From positions 272,136 through 336,135 of the forward strand of contig BNCN01000012.1 of assembly GCA_014656495.1 (NCBI GenBank): a DNA stretch of 64,000 bases. The letters are read 5' to 3'. Under the pieces are notes generated by a model that saw only the letters and a program-made list of their open reading frames with translations, did no database searches and was not told the origin of the DNA. The DNA comes from Comamonas sp. KCTC 72670. GTDB taxonomy: Bacteria; Myxococcota; Myxococcia; Myxococcales; Myxococcaceae. Position 1 is the stretch's first letter. The number at the start of each line of letters is the position of its first letter. This document shows positions 25,692-35,432 of the stretch, one piece after another. Position numbers and translations under genes: made by a program.

Positions 25692-25825
25692 CCCTGTCCG
25701 TCATAATCATCATTCGAAGGACACCCCACGCCGGAAATGGCCGCGGTCCTCGCGAGCACGCGGGTGTCGCGTTTCGCGAAGCAAGGGCTACCGGGCCGAC
25801 GGCGAGCGCGGCTTCCGAGCCCGCG

Positions 25826-26892
<1,067 letters not shown>

Positions 26893-26896
<4 letters not shown>

Positions 26897-27567
26897 GCGC
26901 GCACCCGCCGCCCGCGCCGCCGCGTCACGGACTCGGTCGCGAACACCGCCACGAACGCGAGCACCGCGGCCACGCCCGCGAGCTGCAACGCCTCCGCGTC
27001 CCGCCCCAACTGCGTGCGCTGGAAGATGGCCAGCGACAACGTCTGCGTGCGGCCCGGGATGTTGCCCGCCACCAGCACCGTGGCGCCGAACTCACCCAGC
27101 GCGCGAGAGAACGCCAGCAGTGCGCCCACCAGCACCCCGCGCCAGGCCAGCGGCAGCGTCACGCGGAAGAAGGCCCGCAGGCGCGAGTCGCCCAGCGTGC
27201 GCGCCACCGCGACAAGCCGGGGGTCCACCTCCTCGAAGCCGGAGCGCGCGGAGCGCACCAGCAGCGGGAACGCCATCACCGCGCTCGCCAGCACCACCGC
27301 CCTGGGCGTGAAGACGACCTCCACGCCCCACGCATCCAGCACGCGGCCCAAGGGGCCATGACGGCCGAGCAACTCCAGCAGCACCAGGCCCACCGCCGTG
27401 GGAGGCAGCACCAACGGCAGGGTGAGCAGCGTCTCCACCACGCCCTTGCCTGGACCGTCCCACCGCGCCAGCGCGTACGCAGCCGCCACACCCAAGGGAA
27501 GGATGAGCAGCGTGGCCAGCACCGCCACCCACACCGTGAACAGCACCAGCTCCGCGACGCCCTCCAT
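26893..27567 (-). CDS. modB: Molybdate ABC transporter permease ModB
   Basis: 224 residues with five membrane helices and the EAA loop (AVARTLGDSRLRAFFRVTLPLAWRGVLVG) followed by the ModB motif SRALGEFGATVLVAGNIPGRTQTL. The length is typical. Its ATG overlaps the ModA stop by one base (TGATG). Forms the inner-membrane channel with ModC. Confidence 0.93.
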
Positions 27568-28337
27568 CAAGGTGCCCGCGTCCCCGGCGCCGCCGCGGGC
27601 ACACCGAAGCCGTGCCGCGCGAAGACCTTCCGGGCCGCGTCGGACTGGAGGAAGCGCACGTAGGCGCGCGCCGCCTCCGTCGCGTCGCCGCGGGTCAACA
27701 CCGCGGCGGGATACACGATGCGCGGCACGTCCTGCTCGGGCACCTGGAAGGCCACGCGCACACGCTTCGAATGCGCCGCGTCCGTGGAATACACCACGCC
27801 CGCGTCCACGCGCCCGGTCTCCACCGCCGCCAGCGCCGCGCGCACGTTGAGCGCCGGAACGACCTTGGGCTCCAACGCCTCCCAGAGCCCCACCTTCATC
27901 AGCCAGGCCTTCGCGTACACGCCGGCGGGCACCGCCTCCGGGTCCGCCAGCGACAACCGCTTGAGGCTCCGCAGCCCCGCCGGCGCGGACAGCTGCGCCT
28001 TCACGTCCGCCGGCACCACGACCACCAGCCGGTTGGACAGCAGGTCCACGCGGGTCGAGGGCGCGACGAGCCCCGCCTTCTCCACCGCGTCCATCTGCGC
28101 TTCGTCGGCGGAGAGGAAGACGTCCGCCGGCGCCCCCGCGATGACCTGACGCGCCAGGTCGCTGGAGGCCCCCAGGGAGAACTCCACCGTGTGCCCCGTG
28201 GCCTTCTTGAACGCCGGGGCCAGCTCCTGGAGCGCGTCCGTGGTGCTCACCGCCGCGAACACCAGCACCTTGTCCGCTCGGGCGAACGGTCCCGCCAGCA
28301 ACGCGACAACGGCGCAGAGCAGGGTCAGATGACGCAT
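27567..28337 (-). CDS. modA: Molybdate-binding periplasmic protein ModA
   Basis: 256 residues with a cleavable signal peptide (FARA-DKV). Ligand-site stretches are visible: FAAVSTTDALQEL, GASSDLARQ, ADVFLSAD, VDAGVVYSTDA. These match ModA proteins that grip molybdate or tungstate with Ser/Thr side chains and backbone NH. GAGGAG lies 9 bases before the ATG. An AT-rich TATTAT (28361-28366 on the minus strand) is a possible -10 element. No ModE-type operator was seen. Confidence 0.93.
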   Translation of the reverse strand: MRHLTLLCAVVALLAGPFARADKVLVFAAVSTTDALQELAPAFKKATGHTVEFSLGASSDLARQVIAGAPADVFLSADEAQMDAVEKAGLVAPSTRVDLLSNRLVVVVPADVKAQLSAPAGLRSLKRLSLADPEAVPAGVYAKAWLMKVGLWEALEPKVVPALNVRAALAAVETGRVDAGVVYSTDAAHSKRVRVAFQVPEQDVPRIVYPAAVLTRGDATEAARAYVRFLQSDAARKVFARHGFGVPAAAPGTRAP

Positions 28338-28433
28338 GGCGTAGCTCCTCGCATATCTGAATAATACGCGCCGCATTGTCGCCAGGTTCGCGGACGTCCA
28401 GACAACAGATTGACCCGCTCATGCGGGGCCGCT

Positions 28434-28946
28434 ATGGGATACTCCGTGTCACGGAAATTCCACAAAGAGGATGATGACGTCTCCGAGGACATGGAGAAGC
28501 TCCAGGGCCTGCTCCTCGCTTTGGGCCGGCGCCGTTCGCTCCGTGACCCCATCGCCAGCATGTGCGAGCAGCTCCAGTTCACCCCGCCGCAGGTCCACGC
28601 CATCTTGTGGCTCGGCCGGGATGGAGCACTCACCATGGGCGACCTCGCGCGCCGGCTCGGCGTCACCGAGAAGACGGTGACGGGCGTTGTGGACCGGCTC
28701 GAGCGCCAGGGACACCTCGCGCGTGAGCGCAGCGCCACCGACCGCCGCGTCGTCCACTGCCGCCTCACCGATGACGGGCAGGCGACCTGGCAGCGGCTCG
28801 AGCGCCTCGTCTCCTCGGGGATGCGGCAGTTCCTGGGCATCCTCGATGGCGCCGACCGCAAGGCGCTCTTCTCCATCCTGGAGAAGCTGCTCAAGCGCAT
28901 CGACACGCCGCCGACGCCGGCCGCGCCTCGCGAACGCTCGGCCTGA
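28434..28946 (+). CDS. MarR family transcriptional regulator
   Basis: 170 residues from ATG (MGYSVSRK). Winged helix-turn-helix: LTMGDLARRLGVTEKTVTGVVDRLERQG as recognition region and RSATDRRVVHCRLTDDG as the wing, the strongest MarR signature. Long helices at both ends make the dimer. It is divergent from modA with 96 bases between starts, so it may act on the shared region; it has no ModE-like molybdate domain. The inducer is unknown. Ends in a short Pro-rich tail. Confidence 0.87.
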   Translation: MGYSVSRKFHKEDDDVSEDMEKLQGLLLALGRRRSLRDPIASMCEQLQFTPPQVHAILWLGRDGALTMGDLARRLGVTEKTVTGVVDRLERQGHLARERSATDRRVVHCRLTDDGQATWQRLERLVSSGMRQFLGILDGADRKALFSILEKLLKRIDTPPTPAAPRERSA

Positions 28947-29065
28947 CGACCCGGCGAGCGCGCTGCCGCCTTCCTCCCTTCCAAGCCGGCTGACACGCGC
29001 CATTGCCCGAGGGGGCAGGAACCCCAGGGCGCGAGGCGGTCGCAGCTTGCCGGAGGGGGACGGCG

Positions 29066-30634
29066 ATGATGGGACGCGCACGCGGGCTGACGGTGGGACT
29101 GCTCCTGGGCTTGATGGCCTGCCGGAGGGACGCGGAGGAGACGCCCCCTGCTTCGGCGCCCTCCACGCAACCGGCGCCCCCGGCCGAGGCGTCCTCCACG
29201 CCCCCGTTGCCGCCAGGACGCGCGGTGGCGCTCGCCTCCGTCGCTCCGCTGGTGGCGTCCGTGAGCCCCGCGGTCGTCAATGTGGAGGTGCGGATTGGCG
29301 TGTCCGCGCGAGAAGGCCCCGAGAACACGCCGTGGGGCGGCGGGGGCCCCTCGCCTTTTGGTGGTGCCCCCTGGGACGACGAGGACACACCCTGGGGCGG
29401 AGAAGGGCCATCCCCCTTCGGCGGCGCGCCGTCTCCCTTCGAGGACTCCGTCCCCTTCGCCCCGCCCGTGCGCGAGGGCATTGGCTCGGGGTTCATCATC
29501 GACGCCAAGGGCTGGGTGCTCACCAACCACCACCTGGTGGCGGACGCGGAGGAGATTCAGGTGCAGCTCGCCGACGGGCGCGACCTGGAGGCCCGCGTGA
29601 TGGGTTCGGACCCGCTCACGGACGTGGCGGTGCTTCAGCTCCAATTGCCGGAGGGCGCGAAGCCGCTCCCCGTGGTGCGCCTGGGAGACTCGGACGCGCT
29701 GCGCGTCGGGGACTGGGTGGTGGCCATTGGCAACCCCTTCGGCCTGACCTCCAGCACCAGCCTGGGTATCCTCTCCGCGAAGGAACGGAACATCGAGGCG
29801 GGCCCCTTCGACGACTTCCTCCAGACGGACGCCGCCATCAACCCTGGCAACTCCGGAGGCCCGCTGTTCAACCTGCACGGCGAGGTGGTGGGCATCAACA
29901 CCGCCATCGCCGGCGAGGGCTCGGGCATTGGCTTCGCGGTGCCCAGCAACCTCGTCAAGGCGCTGCTGCCGCAATTGGAGAGGAAGGGCACCATCTCCCG
30001 GGGATGGCTGGGGCTGCTGGTGCAGGACGTGACGCCGGACCTCGGTGAAGCGCTGGGCGCGCCCGTGCGCGAAGGCGCGGTCATCACGGACGTCACGAAG
30101 GAGACGGCGGCCGCCAGGGCGGGGCTCCAGCCGGATGACGTCATCGTCTCCGTGGATGGACAGCCCGTGGACTCGGCGCGGGCGCTCACGCGCTCGGTGG
30201 CGATGAAGGCCCCGGGCTCGGAGCTCTCGCTGACGCTCTACCGGGACGCGAGGAAACGCGACGTGAAGGCGACCCTGGGCAAGCGGCCCGACCTGGAGGG
30301 CGTCGCCGACGACAAGCCCGCCGAGGACTCGCAGCACCCCGCGGAGCATCGCGTGGGGTTGAGCGTGATGGACATGGACCCACGGCTCGCGGAGTCGGAG
30401 GAGTTGCCAGAGGCGGGCGCGTTGGTGACCGAGGTGGCGCCCGCCTCCATGGCGGAGCACGCCGGGATGATTCCCGGCATGGTGGTGGTGGAGGCCGCGA
30501 ACCAACCCGTGCGCGTCGCACAGGACGTGGTGCGGGCACTGCGGAAAGCGAAGCCTGGAGAGAGGGTGCTGCTGCGCGTGGCGCTCCCCGGCGGTGGCCG
30601 CGAGCTGCGCGCGCTCACGGTTCCAGCGAAGTAG
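29066..30634 (+). CDS. HtrA/DegP-type serine protease, lipoprotein, two PDZ domains
   Basis: 522 residues with a lipobox ending C19, so probably membrane-tethered in the periplasm. Catalytic triad: H156 (TNHHL), D186 (TDVAVL), S263 (NPGNSGGP). Two PDZ domains follow from about residue 310 (GWLGLLVQDV) and about 430 (VGLSVMDMD). Between the N-terminus and the protease core is an unusual Gly/Pro insert with two copies of TPWGG-GPSPFGGAP (about 88-125). HtrA proteases degrade or refold damaged envelope proteins. Start at the ATG with GGAGG 10 bases upstream. Confidence 0.92.
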   Translation: MMGRARGLTVGLLLGLMACRRDAEETPPASAPSTQPAPPAEASSTPPLPPGRAVALASVAPLVASVSPAVVNVEVRIGVSAREGPENTPWGGGGPSPFGGAPWDDEDTPWGGEGPSPFGGAPSPFEDSVPFAPPVREGIGSGFIIDAKGWVLTNHHLVADAEEIQVQLADGRDLEARVMGSDPLTDVAVLQLQLPEGAKPLPVVRLGDSDALRVGDWVVAIGNPFGLTSSTSLGILSAKERNIEAGPFDDFLQTDAAINPGNSGGPLFNLHGEVVGINTAIAGEGSGIGFAVPSNLVKALLPQLERKGTISRGWLGLLVQDVTPDLGEALGAPVREGAVITDVTKETAAARAGLQPDDVIVSVDGQPVDSARALTRSVAMKAPGSELSLTLYRDARKRDVKATLGKRPDLEGVADDKPAEDSQHPAEHRVGLSVMDMDPRLAESEELPEAGALVTEVAPASMAEHAGMIPGMVVVEAANQPVRVAQDVVRALRKAKPGERVLLRVALPGGGRELRALTVPAK

Positions 30635-30680
30635 GCGCGAAGAGGCCCGAGCCATGCGACGGCCTCGCGCACGCTCCGGC

Positions 30681-31358
30681 TCACCCCGCTGGCGGAGCAG
30701 GCGCGCGCGCCAGCAACACGCGCGGGTGCACCAGCAACGCGACGGCTTCCCGCACCGTCCAGTAGATGCGATCCATCATGTCGAGGTTGCGCTCGGTCTC
30801 CAGCGCCGGGCTGGTGGCCACTTCATGGCCGTACAGCCGGAAGTAGTTGCGCGCGCGCAGCAGGTGGTACGGGTCGGACACCACCACGACCCGCCGCGCG
30901 CCCAGCTCGCGCAAGAGCCCGGACGTGAGCCGCGCGTTGTCGTCGGTGGAGTGACTCCCCTCTTCGAGCACGCACGCCTCCGCGGGCACGCCCAACTGCG
31001 TGGCGAGTTGGAACATGACCCGCGCTTCGGAAGGAGGATTCGTGCCCACGCCACCGGAGAAGATGAGCCGGGGCGCCACCCCACGGCGATACAGCGCCAC
31101 CGCGTGCTCCGTGCGCGCCCGCAGCGCGCCGGAGGGAGCACCGCCTGGGAGCACGCGCGCCCCCAGGACGACCAGCGCATCCGCGGCCACCGCCCCCTCA
31201 CGCTGCCCGAAGCGGTCCACCACCCAGGCGAGCCCGAAGACACCACACGTCAGCACCCCCGCCCCAATCAGCAGGGCTCGGACGAGACGTTCCTTTCGAT
31301 GTCCAGAGGCGATGAGCGGCACGCTCCGCAGGGTAGACCGAAGCAGCGCCAGCGCCAC
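30681..31358 (-). CDS. YdcF/SanA-type DUF218 membrane protein
   Basis: About 225 residues. One N-terminal membrane helix (LLIGAGVLTCGVFGLAWVV) is followed by a DUF218 domain with ADALVVLGARVLPGG, RTEHAVALYRRG, LIFSGGVG, ACVLEEGSHSTDDNA and VVSDPYHLLRA. SanA/YdcF proteins are linked to envelope integrity; some bind SAM, but their reaction is uncertain. The start is not clear: GTG at 31358 is used, GTG at 31322 is also possible. Confidence 0.75.
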   Translation of the reverse strand: MALALLRSTLRSVPLIASGHRKERLVRALLIGAGVLTCGVFGLAWVVDRFGQREGAVAADALVVLGARVLPGGAPSGALRARTEHAVALYRRGVAPRLIFSGGVGTNPPSEARVMFQLATQLGVPAEACVLEEGSHSTDDNARLTSGLLRELGARRVVVVSDPYHLLRARNYFRLYGHEVATSPALETERNLDMMDRIYWTVREAVALLVHPRVLLARAPAPPAG

Positions 31359-31496
31359 GACGCAATCCGCCCTCGAAGCACGCCACCCCGAGGGCGCCGC
31401 GGCATGGCGCGTCGCGTGATTGATTCGCCTGGGAGACACGCCCGCCTCGCCTGGGCTGGACGCGGGCCCGTGGGGTGCGCTCCAATCACCCGGGTG

Positions 31497-31868
31497 ATGA
31501 CTCCCGAAGACGTGACGAAGGCCCTGTCGGACGTGGAGCTGGTGCCCTGCGCGGAGATGGCGCTGATGGATGCGCGGCGCCTGGTGGACGCCTGCCTGGA
31601 CGCGGACGTCCCCGCGCTCGTCCACCGCGAGGCGTGCGCCAAGCCGGGGTGCAGCCCGAAGTTCCAGGTGCTGGTGCGCCCCGAGGACGGCCCCCGCGTG
31701 GCCGCCCTGCTCCATCAGCGCTGGGCGGACAGCATCGAGCGCGAGGGGCTGGCCCCCGTGGGCGGCGCCCCTGTCACGGAGGATGGCGAGCTCCCCTGCC
31801 CGGCCTGTGGCACCGCCGCGCCCCTGGTGGAAGGCGCCTGCAGTGACTGCGGACTTCAGCTCGACTGA
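31497..31868 (+). CDS. Small protein with DUF2007-like domain and zinc ribbon
   Basis: 123 residues. The N-terminal 85 or so (VELVPCAEMALMDARRLVDACLDADVPALVHR, then FQVLVRPEDGPRVAALL) resemble the DUF2007 putative signal-transducing fold. The C-terminus has CPAC and CSDC, a zinc ribbon with two CxxC knuckles. Two more Cys (EACAKPGCSP) lie between. No signal peptide, so cytoplasmic. Divergent from the DUF218 gene. Function unknown. Confidence 0.7.
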   Translation: MTPEDVTKALSDVELVPCAEMALMDARRLVDACLDADVPALVHREACAKPGCSPKFQVLVRPEDGPRVAALLHQRWADSIEREGLAPVGGAPVTEDGELPCPACGTAAPLVEGACSDCGLQLD

Positions 31869-32006
31869 GGACCGGGCGGACGAGGCGGCTCTCCACGGCG
31901 CCACTTCGTCCCCTGAAACATTCGCAGCACAATGTGCCCTACCCGGCGCGTCCCGCCGGCGACCCCACCCCTGACGTGGCGCACCGCGCTCCCGTGGAGA
32001 ACGTGA

Positions 32007-32558
32007 ATGGAAGTCAAAGGCGTCGCCTTCCTGGCCCGGCAACAGCTGATGGTGCAGACCCATGGGGAGGCGGCCTGGAAGGCGTTCCTCACGGAGTTCG
32101 CGACGAAGGAGCCCTTCTTCGCCAAACCCGTGATGCCGGTATCCCGCATGCCCGCGGACGCGTTCCTCCGGCTCAACGACGAGCTGCTGGCGCGCTTCTA
32201 CAATAACGACCTGAACGCCTGGTGGCGGTTCGGCGTGAAGTCCGCCGAGTACGCGCTGGGCCAGGGCCAGCTCAAGGCGATGTTCAGCCAGGGCGACTTC
32301 CGTCGCTTCCTCCTGTTCACCCCTGGCATCTGGAAGGGCTACTTCACCGAGGGCGACCTGAGCGTGGTTCCCGGCGAGGGCCACACGGACCTGCACATCA
32401 CGAACGTGCCCAAGCCGCACCCGTACTTCGAGCTGTCGGTGATGGGCTTCGCCCACGGCGGCCTGACGTACCTGGGCGCGCAGAACCTCGAGCACCAGGT
32501 GCTCAAGGGCTTCACCCGGAACGACAACGAAGTGCTCTACCGCTTCAACGTGGGCTGA
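32007..32558 (+). CDS. DUF2378-family-like protein (Myxococcales paralogous group)
   Basis: 183 residues with no signal peptide. The start (VKGVAFLARQQLMVQTHGEAAWKAFL), a middle of helices and a C-terminal beta part resemble the DUF2378/TIGR02265 proteins that are highly multiplied in myxobacteria. Members are thought to have a ligand-sensing fold, but no biochemical role is settled. The match is from overall pattern, so moderate. It converges on the next gene with 24 bases between stops. Confidence 0.6.
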   Translation: MEVKGVAFLARQQLMVQTHGEAAWKAFLTEFATKEPFFAKPVMPVSRMPADAFLRLNDELLARFYNNDLNAWWRFGVKSAEYALGQGQLKAMFSQGDFRRFLLFTPGIWKGYFTEGDLSVVPGEGHTDLHITNVPKPHPYFELSVMGFAHGGLTYLGAQNLEHQVLKGFTRNDNEVLYRFNVG

Positions 32559-32582
32559 GCCCCACGCCGGCCCGCGCCACGC

Positions 32583-33473
32583 TCAAGGCGCGGCGCCGGT
32601 GATGCGCGCCGCGGCGTCGGACTCCACCACCGCCGGCCCGTCGCGCCGGGCCACCGCGTCCAGCTTCAGCCGCAGGTCCGCCACCACGGGGTAGTGGTCG
32701 GAGACATCCACGCGCAGCACCCGGCTGGCCACGGGCGTGAAGGCATCACACGCCAGCACGTAGTCGATGCGCAGCGTGGGCAGGAACGCGGGCAGCGGAT
32801 ACGTGCCGCCCAGGGTCCCCGTGTCGGCGACCACATCCCGCAGCCCCCGGCGCAAGAGCCGGGTGGAGCGGGAGTCGGGACCGTCGTTGAGGTCCCCCAT
32901 CAGCAGCTTGGGCCGGGCGTCCTGCGCCAGCAGCCGCGCCACGTACGCGCTCTGCCGCACCCGCGTGTTCCCGTTGAAGGGCCGGCGGATGAGGTGCGTG
33001 AGGTAGACGCTCACCTCGCGGCCATCCACCTCCATCACCGCGTGCGCCAACGTGCGCGGCTCCGCGCCGCGCGGCACCGGCAGCGGGTACTGCGCCAGCG
33101 CCTCCAGCGGGAAGCGGGAGAGCACCGCGATGCCGTAGGCGCCGCCGAACAGGTCCGTGGTGCGGAAGTGGGCGCGGTACTTCAAGCCCGTGAGGCGGGA
33201 CAGCTCCGCCGTCTGGTCCAGCCCCTTCGCCCGGGTGGAGCCCACGTCCACCTCCTGCAAGGCGACGACGTCCGGCACCGCCGCGCGGATGACCTGGGCC
33301 ACGCGCTCCAGGCCGCGGGCGCCCGATTGGATGTTGAACGTCATCACCCGCAGCTCGCCCGGCGCGCGTTGCACGGCGATGTCGGACGCGGTGGCGACGT
33401 GGTGGCCCGGGCCGGTCGCGCACGCGAGCGGCCCCATCAGGAACAGGACGGGGAGGAGATGGCGGAGGCGCAT
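32583..33473 (-). CDS. Endonuclease/exonuclease/phosphatase-family lipoprotein
   Basis: 296 residues: signal peptide with lipobox LAC (about residue 19), then the EEP fold with RVMTFNIQSG, VVALQEVD (metal Glu), LMGDLNDGP (catalytic Asp/Asn) and SDHYPVVADL (catalytic His). The set of motifs is complete, so it is predicted active on a phosphodiester or phosphomonoester. Candidates are extracellular DNA, sphingomyelin or inositol phosphates; the sequence does not decide. Being exported it would act in the envelope or outside. Confidence 0.87.
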   Translation of the reverse strand: MRLRHLLPVLFLMGPLACATGPGHHVATASDIAVQRAPGELRVMTFNIQSGARGLERVAQVIRAAVPDVVALQEVDVGSTRAKGLDQTAELSRLTGLKYRAHFRTTDLFGGAYGIAVLSRFPLEALAQYPLPVPRGAEPRTLAHAVMEVDGREVSVYLTHLIRRPFNGNTRVRQSAYVARLLAQDARPKLLMGDLNDGPDSRSTRLLRRGLRDVVADTGTLGGTYPLPAFLPTLRIDYVLACDAFTPVASRVLRVDVSDHYPVVADLRLKLDAVARRDGPAVVESDAAARITGAAP

Positions 33474-33648
33474 GTCGGGAGGGGCGCGATGTTACGTCCC
33501 GAGCGGAAGCCTGTCGCCCCGCCCGCCCAGGCCCGCGCGGAGGGCAGGCGAGCAGCCGGGCGACAAGGGAGCAAGACGGCGAGGCCGTGGCTGCTTCGCG
33601 CAGGCGGGCCCTTCCCCACGCCCGGCATCGCCCCCAACCTGTTCCTTC

Positions 33649-33951
33649 ATGGAAACGACACTGGCATCCGAGACCCCTGGCCGGCGTCCCTGGCGCACCC
33701 TGGCGCTGGCCGCCCTCCCCGTGGCGCTGCTCCCCTGGGGCCTGCGCAGCTACCGCGCCCGCCGCCGCGCGCGCCGCCCGGCGCCACTTCGCAGCGCCGT
33801 GGGGCTGGGGCTGGTGTCACTGGCCATCCTGCGGCTCGCCGGGGATTCCCGGCTGAAGTCGCGGCTGCCCACGCGCTGGCGGCAGCGGCTGCCGACCTTC
33901 GACGCCTTCCTGCCGGAAGAGTTCACCGCCTCGGTCGCCTCCGGGCACTGA
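33649..33951 (+). CDS. Small basic membrane-associated protein, unknown function
   Basis: 100 residues: two weak hydrophobic stretches (TLALAALPVALLPWGL and SAVGLGLVSLAILRL) separated by an Arg-rich loop (RARRRARRPAP). No family was recognised. Codon pattern is consistent with a real gene. A GGGGCC/GGCCCC hairpin (33952-33969) follows the stop at once. Confidence 0.55.
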   Translation: METTLASETPGRRPWRTLALAALPVALLPWGLRSYRARRRARRPAPLRSAVGLGLVSLAILRLAGDSRLKSRLPTRWRQRLPTFDAFLPEEFTASVASGH

Positions 33952-33996
33952 GGGGCCTGTCACGGCCCCCCCGCCAGAGGCGTCCGGCGAACGGGC

Positions 33997-34623
33997 CTAG
34001 CGGCGGCGGCGCAGGCGGGTGCTCAGCAGCACCAGCGCGGCGCCCAGCAGCGGGACACCGCCAGCGGCGGCGCAGCCGCTGTCGTCATTGCTGTCGCCAT
34101 CGCCCCCACCGCCGCTGGTCACGTTGACCTCGAGCGTGGTGGCGGCGGACGCGTCGCCCTGCTCGGTGCCGTTCTCGTTCACCGAGTTGCCCGCGCCGTA
34201 GAGCGTGACGCGGCCCGTGGTGGCCGGCGCGACCATCGTGAAGTCGAAGCGGGCCTCTCCGTTGGAGAAGCGGCGGATGGTGCTGTGGGTCAGCTCACCG
34301 CTCAGCTTGCGCGAGCCCGAACCGGTGGCGGTGAGCGTGGCCGCCGCCTCGCTCACGGCCACGTTGTAGCCCGCCCCCACGGCCGGGCCGCCCCGGATGA
34401 TGATGGCGTAGTTGCCCGTCGCGCCCGGCGCGAGCGTGGTGGGCCCTTCGATGGTCACCGTGGTCGTACCGCTGCCGCCGCTGTGGCACTCCGCACACGT
34501 GAGGCTCGCCCCGTCCTTGCCACTTCTGCCACTGATGCCAGCGGAGTTGGCGAGCGCGGAACCGGAAACGAGGCACGCCGACACGACACCGGCAACGCCG
34601 AGAGATGCAAGGAACGACCGCAT
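33997..34623 (-). CDS. MXAN_6652-like secreted protein with heme motif and MYXO-CTERM anchor
   Basis: 208 residues. Signal peptide (ALA-NSA), then a single CAECHSG (CxxCH, c-type heme binding) at about residue 43. A beta-sandwich stretch of about 100 residues follows (TTVTIEGPTTLAPGATGNYAIII), Reeler-like. The C-terminus is a Ser/Gly/Asp linker and SGCAAAGG-helix-RLRRRR, a MYXO-CTERM anchor. I recall a family named MXAN_6652 with this make-up. The CxxCH suggests covalent heme attached in the periplasm, although with only one site an electron-transfer role is unproved. Confidence 0.82.
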   Translation of the reverse strand: MRSFLASLGVAGVVSACLVSGSALANSAGISGRSGKDGASLTCAECHSGGSGTTTVTIEGPTTLAPGATGNYAIIIRGGPAVGAGYNVAVSEAAATLTATGSGSRKLSGELTHSTIRRFSNGEARFDFTMVAPATTGRVTLYGAGNSVNENGTEQGDASAATTLEVNVTSGGGGDGDSNDDSGCAAAGGVPLLGAALVLLSTRLRRRR

Positions 34624-34694
34624 GAAGCCTCCGAGAAAACGACGGAAAAGGAGGTCCCCTACATAGCGCGTCGCGCCACTCCTTCACAGCCGCC

Positions 34695-35432
34695 CTAACG
34701 GCCGCTACTGCGCAGCAATACCGCACAGGCCTCGTCACGGAGTTGCGACAATGTGTAGCGAGTCCCCACCCCGGAGTGCTCCAATCCGGCCACCAGCGAC
34801 AGCACCCCGTGCGCCGTGGCCCAGGCCACGTTCGCCAGGCGACGCGGCTGGAGCCCCGGGGCCAGCCGCCCCGCGCGCGCATCCGCCTGGAGCCGGGCCT
34901 CCAAAACGTCATTGAGCTGTCCACTCAGCGCCAGCACCCGGGCCTGGTGCGCCTCGGATTGACGCCCCATCAACTGCGGCCACAGGTAGACGACGCGGAA
35001 GCCGTCCAGGTCCTCGGCATATAAATCCACCCGGGCGCGAACCAGCGCGGCCAGCGCCTCCACTCCGCTGCCCGCGGACGCCACCGCCGCCTCCAGCACC
35101 TTCACCTCGCGCTCCAGCCCCTCCACCGCCAGCGCCCCGACGAGGTCCTCCTTCGAGCGGAAGTAGTAGAAAAGTGAAGGCTTGCTCAGGTCCGCCTCCG
35201 CCGCCACGGCGTCCAGGGTCAACCCCAACACCCCGCCGCGGACGAGCACCGCCCGGGCCGCGACGAGGATGGCCTGGCGGCGCCCCTCCTGACGCCGCGC
35301 CTTGCGCGCCTCGCGCTCGGAGGGCTCGCCCGCCGCATTCACTTCAGGTGCTGGCGCGGGCGTCGCCGAGGGGACCTTGCGGCGGCCCGGCGCGGCCTTG
35401 CGGCCACCGCCACTAGAGCCGGCCGAGGGCAT
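34695..35432 (-). CDS. TetR family transcriptional regulator
   Basis: 245 residues. A basic, Pro/Ala-rich N-terminal extension of about 45 residues precedes the HTH (LTLDAVAAEADLSKPSLFYYFRSKEDLVGAL), and the rest is the helical ligand domain. Its start lies inside the end of the DUF4336 gene (20-bp overlap), so both are one transcript. A palindrome that fits a TetR operator lies before that gene, suggesting autoregulation. The ligand is unknown. Confidence 0.87.
   Translation of the reverse strand: MPSAGSSGGGRKAAPGRRKVPSATPAPAPEVNAAGEPSEREARKARRQEGRRQAILVAARAVLVRGGVLGLTLDAVAAEADLSKPSLFYYFRSKEDLVGALAVEGLEREVKVLEAAVASAGSGVEALAALVRARVDLYAEDLDGFRVVYLWPQLMGRQSEAHQARVLALSGQLNDVLEARLQADARAGRLAPGLQPRRLANVAWATAHGVLSLVAGLEHSGVGTRYTLSQLRDEACAVLLRSSGR

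Noticed and set aside
28338..28433. ModE operator between modA and marR
   Set aside because: No palindrome of the TATATA type was found; only a possible -10 is visible.
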